In this document: positions 11,386 through 20,948 of the stretch, one piece after another
Position numbering within the stretch: position 1 is the stretch's first letter
Layout of the letters: the number at the start of each line of letters is the position of its first letter
Assembly (NCBI GenBank): GCA_032622095.1
Contig: CP136064.1
Location: 180,888,011-180,952,010 of the forward strand
Reading direction: 5' to 3'
Source: Siphonodentalium dalli
Taxonomy: Eukaryota; Mollusca; Scaphopoda; Gadilida; Siphonodentaliidae
Length of the DNA stretch: 64,000 nt
Translations under genes and position numbers: made by a program
The notes under the pieces: model-generated
Seen by the model: the letters and a program-made list of their open reading frames with translations, nothing else
Told to the model about the DNA's origin: nothing
Databases searched by the model: none

Positions 11386-12206
11386 AGAACGCTCTTTATG
11401 TTTACCATCATAATATAAACAAACACCAGAAAAGTAACTTTTTATGCTTTTGTTTACATAACAATGGTCAAACAAATGACAATAACACACTGTTTATGCG
11501 ATATTTCTTATTTGTATACGGACAAAGTCTGTCTACATTTTGATGTTCTTTCTGTTTGTGGCGGTTTTTGACGGGTGGAAATATTTTTACAGGATACCCA
11601 CCGCCAAGGCCAACCGTACCTTTAACATTCCTCCAAAACACTAATAGACCATTCATAGGTACACTGTTTAACTGACTGGAAGAATACATTTGGTAAAGAA
11701 AGGGTTAAATTGAGTTGGAGGGAGACACATGGGCCTGACTGAAGCCAATGTCAGTGATAAAAAAATGTGTGCTGATAGTTAAATGGTTTGAAGGAAATGA
11801 TAAGCAGGTCTTGAAAATGTAATCTTCCTTTTTATAAAGCTGTAGAGTTATGATCCTTTTTCGATTTAAAAATCGCAGTTTTTTTGGGTTGTTCGGATGA
11901 TAACTTGATTTAGTTGGCACCTAAAAAGCTCTCACAAAACAAAACAAAAGATAAAAAGAATAAAACAAAAGGAATTAAAAAAACAAACAAACAAAGTGAT
12001 GTAGAGAACACAGGTCCACAAACTATAGATATGATTAAGTATTACTGGGGTGGGGTCAAATTATTTTCTGGGCAACAAAGTGGTTGGTTATTAAACACAA
12101 ATTTGACCCAAATCTGGAAATAGTGTGTCTGTTATTTGCAGAATGAGGTCCACAGAAGGTGAATTTAGTGACGCTATCCCACTCGACGGGCTATCGTCAG
12201 CAAATT
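11386..12206. repeat. Copy-B-specific interior, a dispersed repeat family
   Basis: This interior has no counterpart in copy A. Its parts recur in reverse orientation elsewhere. Bases 11386-11445, with the flank from 11213, match 55005-55229 reversed. Bases 11440-11625 match about 23755-23935 reversed, including CCACCGCCAAGGCCAACCGT. A diverged version lies near 58016-58140. From about 11700 to 12120 nothing is recognised; a lysine-rich frame at 11914-12123 reflects an A-rich stretch. The start of MITE N (12121) closes the segment. Confidence 0.75.
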
Positions 12207-12506
12207 CCTCTGGGAACCTCAAATTGAAGTACGCTCCCCATGTAGTTGAAGTTTGTGATGATCACCCATTGGTCACCTCAATTATGCATTTGATCTTCTG
12301 CAAATTAAGGGATATAGAAACTGAACCTAAGAAAAAAACCGTGGAAAAATAATGTTAATTTGAGACTATAGTTACTTCTCAGAAGATGAGGACTAAGCAG
12401 AATAAGGTCATCATAGGGGAAATTTGTTGATGCTATAGCCCGCTGTGTGTGATAGCATCACTAAATTAACCTCTGGGGACCTCATTCGGCAAATGACAGA
12501 CACACT
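12121..12506. mobile_element. MITE family N, 386-bp copy spanning the duplication junction
   Basis: The left end TAGTGTGTCTGTTATTTGCA and right end GACAGACACACT are inverted repeats. The element crosses 12207, the point where homology to copy A resumes. Copy A therefore originally had this MITE too and lost its left part. Confidence 0.75.
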
Positions 12507-12864
12507 TGAATTTGACATTGGCTAAGTGCTGCTATTGAAGTACAGTAGCGTTCAACAGATAGATGTAAACCAACAAAAAAATGCCTCGCCTGAACAGCCA
12601 ACACCCAGATAATCAGTCCCCGCCCCTCGGGATTAAATTATCAGATAACTAGATGTTTATCTTGCAGCATTAATAATAAGTCTGAAAATTAGCCCCATAA
12701 TGACTTGTTAGCCTATGAATTCGGGTAATCATTGGTAGACTGAGTATAATATATCACCTATATTTTTTTCATTACTTTCCAGGTAATGTCAATTTGTCAT
12801 ATAGTAACAGACAATTATTTTTTTCCTTGATTTAATTAACGATGGCCCCGACACCTGTACTAAT
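12207..12864. repeat. Segmental duplication, copy B, right block
   Basis: This is the direct repeat of 3328-3980. Homology ends at CACCTGTACTAAT, immediately before an open stretch that reads like coding sequence (12864-13034). Confidence 0.92.
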
Positions 12865-13034
12865 TGGAACTAATTGGAGCTAATGATAATCTGTGGAAAA
12901 CAACTGAGAAACATGTCCCAGAAAAATATGATACTGATACTTTGTGTCTAGATAATGATTGTTTGAGGACCCGACGTACCATCAGCACCCGTAATGAGCG
13001 CGGTCAATCAAACAAGAGCATCAGAGCGTCATAA
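12864..13034 (+). CDS. Candidate terminal coding exon, unknown protein
   Basis: There are 56 codons without a stop before TAA at 13032-13034. They have balanced, protein-like composition (Trp, Cys, Asp, Arg-rich tail) unlike the AT-driven frames around them. The last 30 or so residues are basic and polar (for example RTRRTISTRNERG), as in a cytoplasmic C-terminus. There is no ATG in a useful place, so it would have to be a spliced last exon; an AG precedes position 12880. It lies exactly at the edge of the segmental duplication and has no partner in copy A. No family is recognised, and chance openness is a real alternative. Confidence 0.25.
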   Translation: MELIGANDNLWKTTEKHVPEKYDTDTLCLDNDCLRTRRTISTRNERGQSNKSIRAS

Positions 13035-13199
13035 AGCCAACATGATCTAGTCAACAATACTTAATATATATTTTATCTCTTCCTGCAGGGCTATGATTCC
13101 AACAACGACTTTCATCAAACCAGATTCCAAGACTACACACAACTTTTTAGTCGAGTTTTATGTCCCCATACCATGTTTGGCACACATAATGGCGTAATA

Positions 13200-13350
13200 A
13201 ACTTGTGATTTACTTTATTTATTTCGTCAAAGAAACGGAGACGAATACTTTTGTAAATAGGACATTTTTAAATAAAATGTTCCTCGGTTTCCGTTTCCAA
13301 TCCACACTTTCTGCATATTCTCTTGTCTACAGGAATCTTCGGTTGTTTAT
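13200..13350 (-). pseudogene. LINE ORF2 C-terminal fragment (decayed)
   Basis: Read on the minus strand, this contains PVDKRICRKCGLE followed by EEHFI, an in-frame stop at 13268-13270, and then KCPIYKSIRLRFF in the same frame. The pattern RIC-x2-C, then E-x-HF, then C-P-x-Y is the C-terminal cysteine/histidine region found after the reverse transcriptase in many non-LTR elements. It is a short remnant; no polymerase core is present nearby. Confidence 0.7.
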
Positions 13351-13414
13351 GGCGCCAATGTACAGCATATATATATATACACAAGTCACAGGATACCAAC
13401 ATATATATGTAACA

Positions 13415-14365
13415 AGAACATATTTGTCTTATTAATTGACCAACAGTGCAACTTTGAAAAAGCAAATAAAGAGTATGGTGCGTCGGTATGAAATTGATTA
13501 AGCACATTGACAGAGGGGCCGAATAGCAATAGGTAATATTCACCCCTTTCACATATTTCTGCTGATTTCATGGTTAGAATCCCAGATGAAGTCCGTGAAA
13601 AGATTCATACTACATTATTCAAAATCAATTTGTGTAAAATTTTACAGAACTATATACATGTATACAACTGAACAACTGTAAATCATATATATATACACGT
13701 CACAGTATATACCAACATGTATGTATGTAACTTATACATTCTACAGTAATGCCCTAAATATTCGACTCCTTATCCAATGCAGAATTATGGGCAACTTTTC
13801 AGGATTTAGTCGGAAATATGACTTAATGCCATTCCTCAAGCCATATTTCCGACTAAATCCTGAAAAAATTACCCATAATTCTGCTGTGGTTAAAGAGTAG
13901 ATTATTTAGGGCATTACTGTATGTAACTTATACATTGTATATTAGTGTGTTCCCTGACGTTCCAAACATATGCAAATGTGCAATTTGCGCCAAGTGTTCT
14001 CTCTATCCCGTTCAAATCGATCAAGACTGACCATAGCTTATGAACATTGTTTTAACAATTCCCATGATATGAGATATGGGAAACACAAGGTACAACTAAT
14101 CAGTGCATCAACTCTATATAGGAATTACGTGTGACAAGAACAGGTTGGTCTCATTCGCCCACAATGCAAGTTTGAACAGATCAAATAAAACAGAGTATAA
14201 TAATCCGCCGGTATGGATTTGATTAACCATGATGACAAAGGGGCGGAATAGCAATAGGCAATATGGAATTTTGCAAATTTCTGCTCGTTTCATGGTTAAA
14301 ATCACAGAAAAAGTTGGCGGAAAAGATTTATACAACATTATTCAAAATAAATTTGTGTAATACTG
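13415..14365. repeat. Diverged direct repeat, copies ~13415-13640 and ~14130-14365
   Basis: Both copies contain AACAGTGCAACTTTGAA-like text, GAATAGCAATAGGNAATAT and TTCATGGTTA, and both end in AAATTTGTGTAA-like sequence. By eye they are roughly 75% alike over about 220 bp. The frames read on the minus strand (13268-13571, 14114-14338) translate this repeat and show no known domain. Between the copies lie a hairpin MITE (13742-13921) and unremarkable AT-rich DNA. Confidence 0.75.
13742..13921. mobile_element. Foldback MITE of 180 bp
   Basis: The element begins TACAGTAATGCCCTAAATA and ends with the reverse complement TATTTAGGGCATTACTGTA-like sequence (up to 13921). The inner part also pairs (CAGGATTTAGTCGGAAATAT against its complement), so almost the whole element forms a hairpin with a tiny loop. 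It is flanked by an 18-bp direct repeat, GTATGTAACTTATACATT, at 13723-13740 and 13919-13936, which overlaps the right end by 3 bp. Confidence 0.85.
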
Positions 14366-14725
14366 TACCGAAAGGTACCGTCTTCAATGTTTAGGTAGCA
14401 TACTGCAACAGATTGACACATGTACATATGTATACATCTGAGCATGCGTCATATATATTCTCTCTAAAAATGAAGATGAAATTGACCTCGGGCCATTTGT
14501 GGAACGGCGGCCATGTTGGATACCATCTTGTCGGTGGTGTCTACACGGCAACGCATTTTTCATGCTAACATTCTGAAGGTGGTGACGGAAAACAACGAGA
14601 AGAAGAATTTCAAAATAGATACAATATGTCCTATGTAGTCTCATCATATTGAACAAGTGGTTGATTTACACCGGAATACAACTTAAATTCCGAAAAAAAG
14701 GCGATAATTAGCACTTCTAAAATTA

Positions 14726-15511
14726 ATGATAACAATTTATTTGAAAAATTGTAGTTTGGTTACTAAGTGTATGTACTTGTTCTGGTGTGTGAAACTGATA
14801 AGTTATCACGATGAGTGTTTGACCACTCTGAAAGACCAGGATACAACAAATTCCCTCCTAACAGGCGGCTTCAAGATGTTTGGCAAACTGGTCAGGCCGG
14901 CAGATGTGGATGGAAACATCACAGTAGTGACTATTTTGGACGCCCATGTCCAAATGGAAGAATCCACCATTATAACAGCTTTGTCACAATATGGAAGAGT
15001 ATTGGACGACAGTTTCAAATTGGGTACATTAACAGACTCCAAAATTGAAAACGGAAATAGGTATCTACAAATAGCTGAATGTGAAGATATCCCCCCTAAA
15101 ATAGAAATTGGAAAGTTTAAACTCAGGATAATATCGGACAAAACCAAACAAATGTGTTATGATTGTGACAATTTCCATTATCGATGGGAAACTTGTAACC
15201 AAGGATTGAACAGAAGAGCGAAGTGCCGAAACTGTCTAAGGGACGACCATTTTACATACCAATGTAATAACGATGCTGTGTGTCTAAAATCTGGCTTCAC
15301 TGAACTTAAACAATACATGGCTGAATGTCAAAAATCGTCAAAACCCAAACCAAATCCCAGAAACCAGTATCAGGACCAAAGTAGCCGTGATAGATACGTG
15401 GATAAAGGAAGAGATACTGGGGACGAGTACGTGGTGGTCTCAGAGCAGGACTCCTTTATAAAACCAAGCCAGCAAAGGAAAGAAGAAGAGAAATACTACC
15501 GCGAAGACTGA
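14726..15511 (+). pseudogene. LINE ORF1 N-terminal part, CCHC zinc-knuckle protein
   Basis: This 261-residue frame has an RRM-like stretch at about residues 64-137 (beta strand VVTIL, later FKLRII). A degenerate knuckle follows (C144, C147, H151, C157), then a canonical CX2CX4HX4C knuckle (C167, C170, H175, C180). The tail after residue 200 is Lys/Arg/Asp/Ser-rich and low in complexity. Such proteins coat the element RNA in a ribonucleoprotein. The frame ends at TGA (15509-15511), and the esterase continues in a different frame, so a frameshift has broken a formerly longer ORF1. The true start is uncertain; the first ~35 residues are hydrophobic and probably not original. Confidence 0.8.
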
Positions 15512-15512
15512 A

Positions 15513-16122
15513 TCCGTATTACTAGGGGCGATAAACTGCTTTGGGCTTCCAGGGACGGACCCCAATATGAAGGTCTTCAACTTTTCAGGAGCTAACATGG
15601 AGAAAGTATCTGATCTCATCAAAATGGTCGATGACGCAAAGTTGGATAGGAGGGAGATAAATTCCGTAGTTGTGCACCTAGGAACAAATGATTTAATTCA
15701 CCAACACAATGACTACGATATGGTAGTTATGAGCTTTAATGAAGGCTTGAAGATAAAAGAGAAGTTCCCGAACGCAGCTTTAACCTTCTGTACGATACCC
15801 CCTATATAGGAAAGGGCGAGGCGATAAAATTAGGGTGTTCAACGAGGTTGCCTTTCAGCTGAACAGTTTCGTTGATAAGATGTGCAAACGTGCGAATATG
15901 ACATTCATAGACACTAGAGATATGTTCTGGAATGATGAAGGAAAAATTTGTCATCAAAACTTTATTTCAACCAGATGACCAGTCTGGCTTGCACCTCAGC
16001 CCAGACGGGAAATCAAAATTAGCAGCAGCTATTTCAGACTCCCAGGCAGCGGAATCGAAAAAGCGCAATCGCAGCACTGGGGCACCGACGCCAGAGAGAA
16101 AAAACGCCAAACTTGACAATTG
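15513..16122 (+). pseudogene. LINE ORF1 SGNH-hydrolase-like esterase region, frameshifted
   Basis: A stretch reading VLLGAINC just upstream of 15567 resembles block I, normally GDS or GAS, with Ile where Ser is expected. VVHLGTNDL near 15670-15700 matches block III (GxND). DDQSGLHLSPDG at about 15974-16010 matches block V with the Asp-x-x-x-x-His pair. The region uses at least three frames: a stop at 15807-15809, a middle segment in a second frame (about 15815-15970), then the last segment from about 15932 in a third. The enzyme cannot be made as it stands. The family role in retrotransposition is not settled. Confidence 0.75.
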
Positions 16123-16521
16123 ATGTGCGTCCCAATGGAAACTGACCACATATCAGAATCAATCAATAGTATTGTTGTCTGTAAACATGTATTTCAGGGA
16201 TCCTGTTCGTCGCATGTACACGTACAGGAAGATATAGTCAAGTCACAAAAACATTTAAATTATATTTGTAATGAAATTGTGGCCACTACTGACCACCATA
16301 ATGCTCACGATATTAAGGGTTTGGATACTCACGTTGCTAGCGAAGAGAATCACTCTAGGTTAATTGATGAAAATTCACTGAAAATTCTATCTCTGAACGT
16401 GTGTGGGCTTGAAAAAAGAATGAAATATCAAGAGCTTATGGACCATATAAACGAATACGATATCCTATGTTTGTCAGAAAAAAAAACATTCATTGAGGAT
16501 TCAGTAATAAAGCATATCTAA
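16120..16521 (+). pseudogene. LINE ORF2 start, truncated AP-type endonuclease
   Basis: The frame overlaps the end of the esterase piece and has about 85 residues of non-conserved leader. It then shows LKILSLNVCGL and, about 25 residues later, YDILCLSEKKTF. These match the first two conserved blocks of the exonuclease/endonuclease/phosphatase fold: Asn in LNVCG and Glu in LSE, both metal-site residues. The endonuclease stops at 16521, far short of its catalytic His and Asp motifs. Homology is replaced there by sequence shared with the 34.0-34.1 kb repeat. Confidence 0.8.
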
Positions 16522-16690
16522 GTATTCAGGTGCTATGCCAACTGGAGGAATGAAGCATTCCACTAACACCACCGAAAATCTCAAGCAAATCGACCATACC
16601 ACTCCATAGAAAACATCGTCTGAACTACGCTCAATTGTAAATATTTACTACTCGAATCGGGACGCATCTATCGGCGATAAACTAACGAAA
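16522..16690. repeat. Fragment shared with the AATAAGC mosaic
   Basis: The stretch TATTCAGGTGCTATGCCAAC to GAATCGGGAC is the reverse complement, with indels, of about 34015-34115. In particular CATCGTCTGAACTACGCTCA and ATTGTAAATATTTAC are conserved. The segment CAACTGGAGGAATG matches 35335-35365 reversed. It abuts the LINE break at 16521 and may mark the recombination that removed the LINE 3' end. Confidence 0.75.
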
Positions 16691-19158
16691 ACGATTTCGC
16701 CATCGGCAGTCACTGCATTTAATTAATATATAAGAATGACGGTGTGTGTTGTCAATTTAGATATAATATTTGTAAAAATAACTACTTTGAACAAGATTAT
16801 TCTCCATTTCTATTTCATCACCCTACCGGAGTGTTTCACATCACTTTAAGCACGGTGTGTAAACATATATGCTTGGAAGAACGCATAATGTATATATAGG
16901 TCAACAAACTGATCCGACAATGGTGTCGCCCTCCGGTGGAGTTTTCCCCACCCGATAGTGGGAGGGTTAAGTATTTAGGCACCTTTGAGTTAGCAGTGCG
17001 GGTTATCCATCATATCTACAAATTTCTATAGAAATTTTTAGCATCGATATAACAACATGTGACAATAATTTTCGTGACTATTGTACGATTTCCGCGTTCA
17101 CATTTATTTTTTAAAAGCTAGAAATTCCGAAGAAAACAAAAATTAATTATATGACAACCATGATGATAATATGCGACCAAGCTTGGCATTGGTTATTGCA
17201 GTTTATTCTTGTAACGAAAATGGTCTATAGTGTGCTTCCTGTAAATGCCTTTTTTAAATTTGTCGTCGATTTATATATCGAATTATGTCTAAATTCACCT
17301 TTAAAACACAAAATCCTATTTTGGAGGACAGTGCCAATCCACAATAAAAAAAATCGCACACCCGTGAGGTGTGTTATAGGGGTCAATGAAATCGAAACTA
17401 GCAAGAATTTAACCTCGAGGGCTCGGGAGTGCAGGGTCGAATAAATTTTTCGAAAACTCGTACTAGCCTGAAGTGGGTAACCATGCATGCAGCATCAATA
17501 TATAATATCATGATTTTACCAGAACTCGACGCATTTATAAAATGTCTATCATACCTTAAATTTATCAATATGCATTGTGTTTTAAGGATCAGATATACGA
17601 GTCTCTATATATATCTAATTAGATACCAATTTTCATTTTGTCCCATTGTGGACTAAACCCAATATTTACTCACAAAATTTATCAGCCGTTTACAACTGTC
17701 CACCAAAAAAAAAGTGCGATTAATTCTATGATTTCAAGGAGTTCTTAATAACGATACTATAAGTTGCCCTATATCAGGGTTTCCGCTATACCGACACAGG
17801 GTCTCCTTGACGGCCCCGTTCCCCTCGCCAAGTTTTCCCCTCCTGCCATACCCCAGGACATACTGCATGTCTATAAAGGTATAAAGATGTTTAAAACTTC
17901 TGAATTTTGTTGGAATAGTACTAAGGAATTTTAAAAGGTGAATTTATTTTATATCTTGTGAGTGTACACTCTAAACGCGTTGTTAAATTGAAACAGGAAG
18001 TGATCAGAACTGACATCGCTAGGAGCTATGCCTTTGAGGTCGGTTAGTTACGTTGCGGATGTATGTAATCAGCCTTAATATATTCCGATTACGTTATGCA
18101 TCCGAAACATCTGCTGTGTCTTCCACAGTGAGTCTTTTAACATTAACGAGCACGTTTAACTCGGGATTAAAATTACTGGTTTTCTGTACATGTACTTCGT
18201 AAATTAATATATATCTAATAAATTTAATAGTTTTAAAGTTACAGGTACATGTATAAGGTTTGATAGCTTGGCACTTGGGCAGAAATGGAACAAAACAATC
18301 TGCCGTTTCTACTCTCACACGATTCTGTTGGCCGATATAACGAAAGTAGTTCAACCAGTGCTAAAAGTAAAACAGGCTACTTTTACCTGGATTTTTCCCC
18401 TTGACGGCTACAGGCCCCATTCCCCTACCCCTAGCGGAAACCCTGCCTATATAAAGAAGTATATTGGATACATTTTTCAGGCTATTTTGAATTAGACATT
18501 AGACGAAAGCGATGAGTTACTATAGGCCTCAATTACAAGTTTCCTCAAAGAATGTCTCAGTAATAAGCCCCGCTTTGGTTGAATAGAAGTAAAATTAATT
18601 CTATCTTCGTAATGTTGTAATTCGAAGCGGAGAAAGATTATATGTAAGTCGGAACGGTGAGTAGAAAATTATGTTATTTTCTCGCAAACACAGGAAAAAA
18701 TTAACCACATGAATCTGCATGAAGTTGCTTTACTCGTATTGGTGCACGGTACGATCAGAATCATAAGCTCAATACTATTTCTGTACAAAATTTGTCCTGG
18801 AAACGGATACGGACTTTGCGGTTCAACGACGAACATCCTAAATTCGCGATCACGAGTATACAATATTTGTGGAATAATAACATCTATTCGTCGGTGTCTT
18901 ATCATAAAATCACACCGAACCGGAGCTCTATATATGTTCTTGTGTACCGCAAGTACTACCTTAGTTGTACGCTAGAATGCACACCGCGGCACACATTTAG
19001 CATAGCAATTGTACCACCGATTCCAGGAAAGGAACTTCTGGTGTTTGCGAGAAATTAACATAATTCTACTCACCGACTTATTTTCTCTTTTTCCGCCTCG
19101 ATTGACACTACAACAAAAACGCGTTCAAATAATTCTACTTCCGGCCGTTCATCAGCAG
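16691..19158. other. Non-coding stretch, no gene supported
   Basis: Short frames on both strands at 17151-17656 and 18094-19058 overlap each other and show no motifs. Two phrases near 17785-17840 and 18395-18440 (CTTGACGGC, CCCATTCCCC or CCCGTTCCCC) appear to be an old inverted or rearranged duplicate. The 18.6-19.3 kb part is less AT-rich than its surroundings and could hold an untranslated or unrecognised exon, but I cannot show one. Confidence 0.45.
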
Positions 19159-19509
19159 TGGACCAGGTCCAAACTCCAGGCAGAGTTATCTCCCATCGCT
19201 CCGCTGAGATACCACTACCATAATGACATTAATTGGTAAGGAATTATTACGTGTTTTTAGTCCTTATGTTTTAGGATTAAAATTGTCTATGTCTGGCTCA
19301 GTTCATATTGTTCTGATCAATACCGAAATAATTACCATTATTGCAAACTTAAAAAAAAATTTGGTGGTCAAAACAAGATAATAGGTGACTAAATAGTAGT
19401 AAATAAAGTTCCGCGACGATATGTAAAAATAGATTTATCGTCTGCAAAGTACACTCATTGTGGCAGTGATATATCGCAGCGATAGCGTAGAGGGCGCTGT
19501 ATGGAGTTT

Positions 19510-19830
19510 GGACCAGGTCAAGCTGCAAAACAGAGTTCAGTCCCCTCGCTATGCTTTGCCTGACCGCTGTCGGCATGTATATTTTCTTAATTAAATCTAA
19601 CATTTTTTTATTGAGATATTTTGCCAGTTACAATTCAATCTGGCTTGATCTAGACAATTTTCTAATGAATATATGGACAGTTCAGTTTTCTCAGAATAAT
19701 GCATAATGAATTGTAACCTACAAGTCTCAAATAAAATAATTAGTTATTTCCTCTCATTATGTGTAGGTGCAGGCAGCGGTAAGTCCTGCGTAGCAGGGGA
19801 CTGAACTCTGCACGGAGCTTGGGACCAGGT
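19510..19830. mobile_element. Inverted-repeat element next to the receptor stop codon
   Basis: The left arm (about 19510-19575: GGACCAGGTCAAGCT, CAGAGTTCAGTCCCCT, ACCGCTGTCGGC) pairs with the right arm (about 19766-19830) in reverse complement over ~65 bp. A weaker third copy of the arm starts near 19159 (GGACCAGGTCCAAACTCC). The right arm ends 6 bp from the receptor stop codon, so the element lies within what should be the receptor 3' untranslated region. Confidence 0.7.
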
Positions 19831-19835
19831 ATATC

Positions 19836-20948
19836 TCAACCTCTCAAAGTAGCCTGAAGTGGTCTGCAACATTTGCTAATGGCCGACCTCATACCAAGTT
19901 TGAATTTATCAACTGATATCGCATAAATCAATGGGTTTAGGGCCGAGTTGATCGTCCATAGATAACCTAGCAGAAACCTATACCGCAGCGGAATAATTAC
20001 TTCATCGAAGATTATATCAAGTAAAAATGCCACATTGTTTGGTAGCAATGTAACTGTGAACAGTACAAACAAAAGTGCAATACTTATAAATTTTCGTCCA
20101 TCACTTCTTCTGTTTGCAATACGTGATGAGTTCAGTTCCGGTGTGTTGTCATTTGAAGCGTGTTGTCTTGTACCTTCTTCACTTTGAGGCTGATCAGTAA
20201 CGGTGCTGCATGCGTTTTTGTTCCTGCCGATATCAGTAAGCTGAAATCTTGGTGTTAAGGATTTCGTAAACAGCTGCTTCATTTTCAAGATAAGAAATCC
20301 AAATACTGGAGCCGCTATACTGAACAAGAATAGAAACCATATGGCCCCATAATTACTTGCTATTCCCTCGGGGTCGGACAGTCCCCTCAACGAGCATAAG
20401 TCTGGCGAAACAAAATCCTCACTTCGCAGCCATAAAATGGGTACTACACAGCAAACAGCGAATGAAAACACCCATGCTCCAATGCTGTAGATTAGAGTCC
20501 TCTTCAGTGTAAACAAGTGTTTGAATTCGTGAGGTTTCACAACAGCAATGATTCTCTCAATGCATACCAAGATGATATGAATCGCTGTCGCGGAGACTGA
20601 TGTGTAAACTACGCCGAAGAATGCCGAGCATATGAAACGATTTCGGAAAAATTCTGGACTCACGTATATGAAAATCGGAAGAAAGCCCACCAGACCAAGG
20701 ACAGAATCACTGAGGGCTAAGCTCGTAATCACCAACAAATGAGGGTCTCTGCGACATGCCTTGTTTGCCAACAACACAATTGCAACACATAGATTTGATA
20801 TAAATGTCCATGCTGCAATGGGTGGCACTAAAATCAGCAAGGCCAATGGAGCTTTAGGAACACTCGTTAGGTTTCCTTCTGCTGGTATTATAAAGTTGTC
20901 CCCATTTCTACTCCAGTTGGCGTTCAATGACATATTAGTACCATTCAT
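19836..20948 (-). CDS. Class A (rhodopsin-like) G-protein-coupled receptor, orphan
   Basis: This is a complete single-exon receptor of 370 residues. The start chosen is ATG at 20948, the first Met after an in-frame TAA at 20963-20961, with A at -3. The N-terminus has N-glycosylation sequons (NGT, NMS, NWS, NLT). Seven hydrophobic segments follow with class A hallmarks: Asn52 in TM1; LALSD with Asp81 in TM2; Cys107 before TM3; ERI (131-133) in place of DRY; Trp159 in TM4; Cys185 in loop 2; Pro214 in TM5; TVTLLP with Pro303 in TM6, lacking the usual CWxP; NPLIY (338-342) in TM7; then CC as a likely palmitoylation site. The third cytoplasmic loop is long (~60 residues) and polar. Position 3.32 is Val, not Asp, which argues against an amine receptor. 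It should signal through G proteins at the plasma membrane; the ligand is unknown. It is the only convincing intact gene in the window. Confidence 0.93.
   Translation of the reverse strand: MNGTNMSLNANWSRNGDNFIIPAEGNLTSVPKAPLALLILVPPIAAWTFISNLCVAIVLLANKACRRDPHLLVITSLALSDSVLGLVGFLPIFIYVSPEFFRNRFICSAFFGVVYTSVSATAIHIILVCIERIIAVVKPHEFKHLFTLKRTLIYSIGAWVFSFAVCCVVPILWLRSEDFVSPDLCSLRGLSDPEGIASNYGAIWFLFLFSIAAPVFGFLILKMKQLFTKSLTPRFQLTDIGRNKNACSTVTDQPQSEEGTRQHASNDNTPELNSSRIANRRSDGRKFISIALLFVLFTVTLLPNNVAFLLDIIFDEVIIPLRYRFLLGYLWTINSALNPLIYAISVDKFKLGMRSAISKCCRPLQATLRG

Larger units (their letters stand above)
14726..16521 (+). mobile_element. 5' fragment of a non-LTR retrotransposon (LINE), 3' part missing
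   Basis: Three consecutive pieces follow the expected order: an RNA-binding region with CCHC knuckles, an SGNH-type esterase region, and the first part of an AP-type endonuclease. The reverse transcriptase is absent. LINE insertions usually lose the 5' end, so a retained 5' end with a missing 3' end points to later deletion or rearrangement. The zinc knuckle plus SGNH ORF1 and an endonuclease ORF2 are known for CR1/L2-like lineages; the exact clade cannot be fixed without the polymerase. Confidence 0.85.

Noticed and set aside
11914-12123. Lysine-rich 69-residue frame resembling a basic tail
   Set aside because: It is produced by an A-rich low-complexity stretch (AAACAAAACAAAAG and similar) within repeat DNA.
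14806-15147. 113-residue minus-strand frame
   Set aside because: It is the antisense shadow of the LINE ORF1 zinc-knuckle frame.
18669-19058. Three overlapping frames of 78-88 residues on both strands upstream of the receptor
   Set aside because: Composition is somewhat gene-like, but no motif, splice signal or frame preference separates one from the others.
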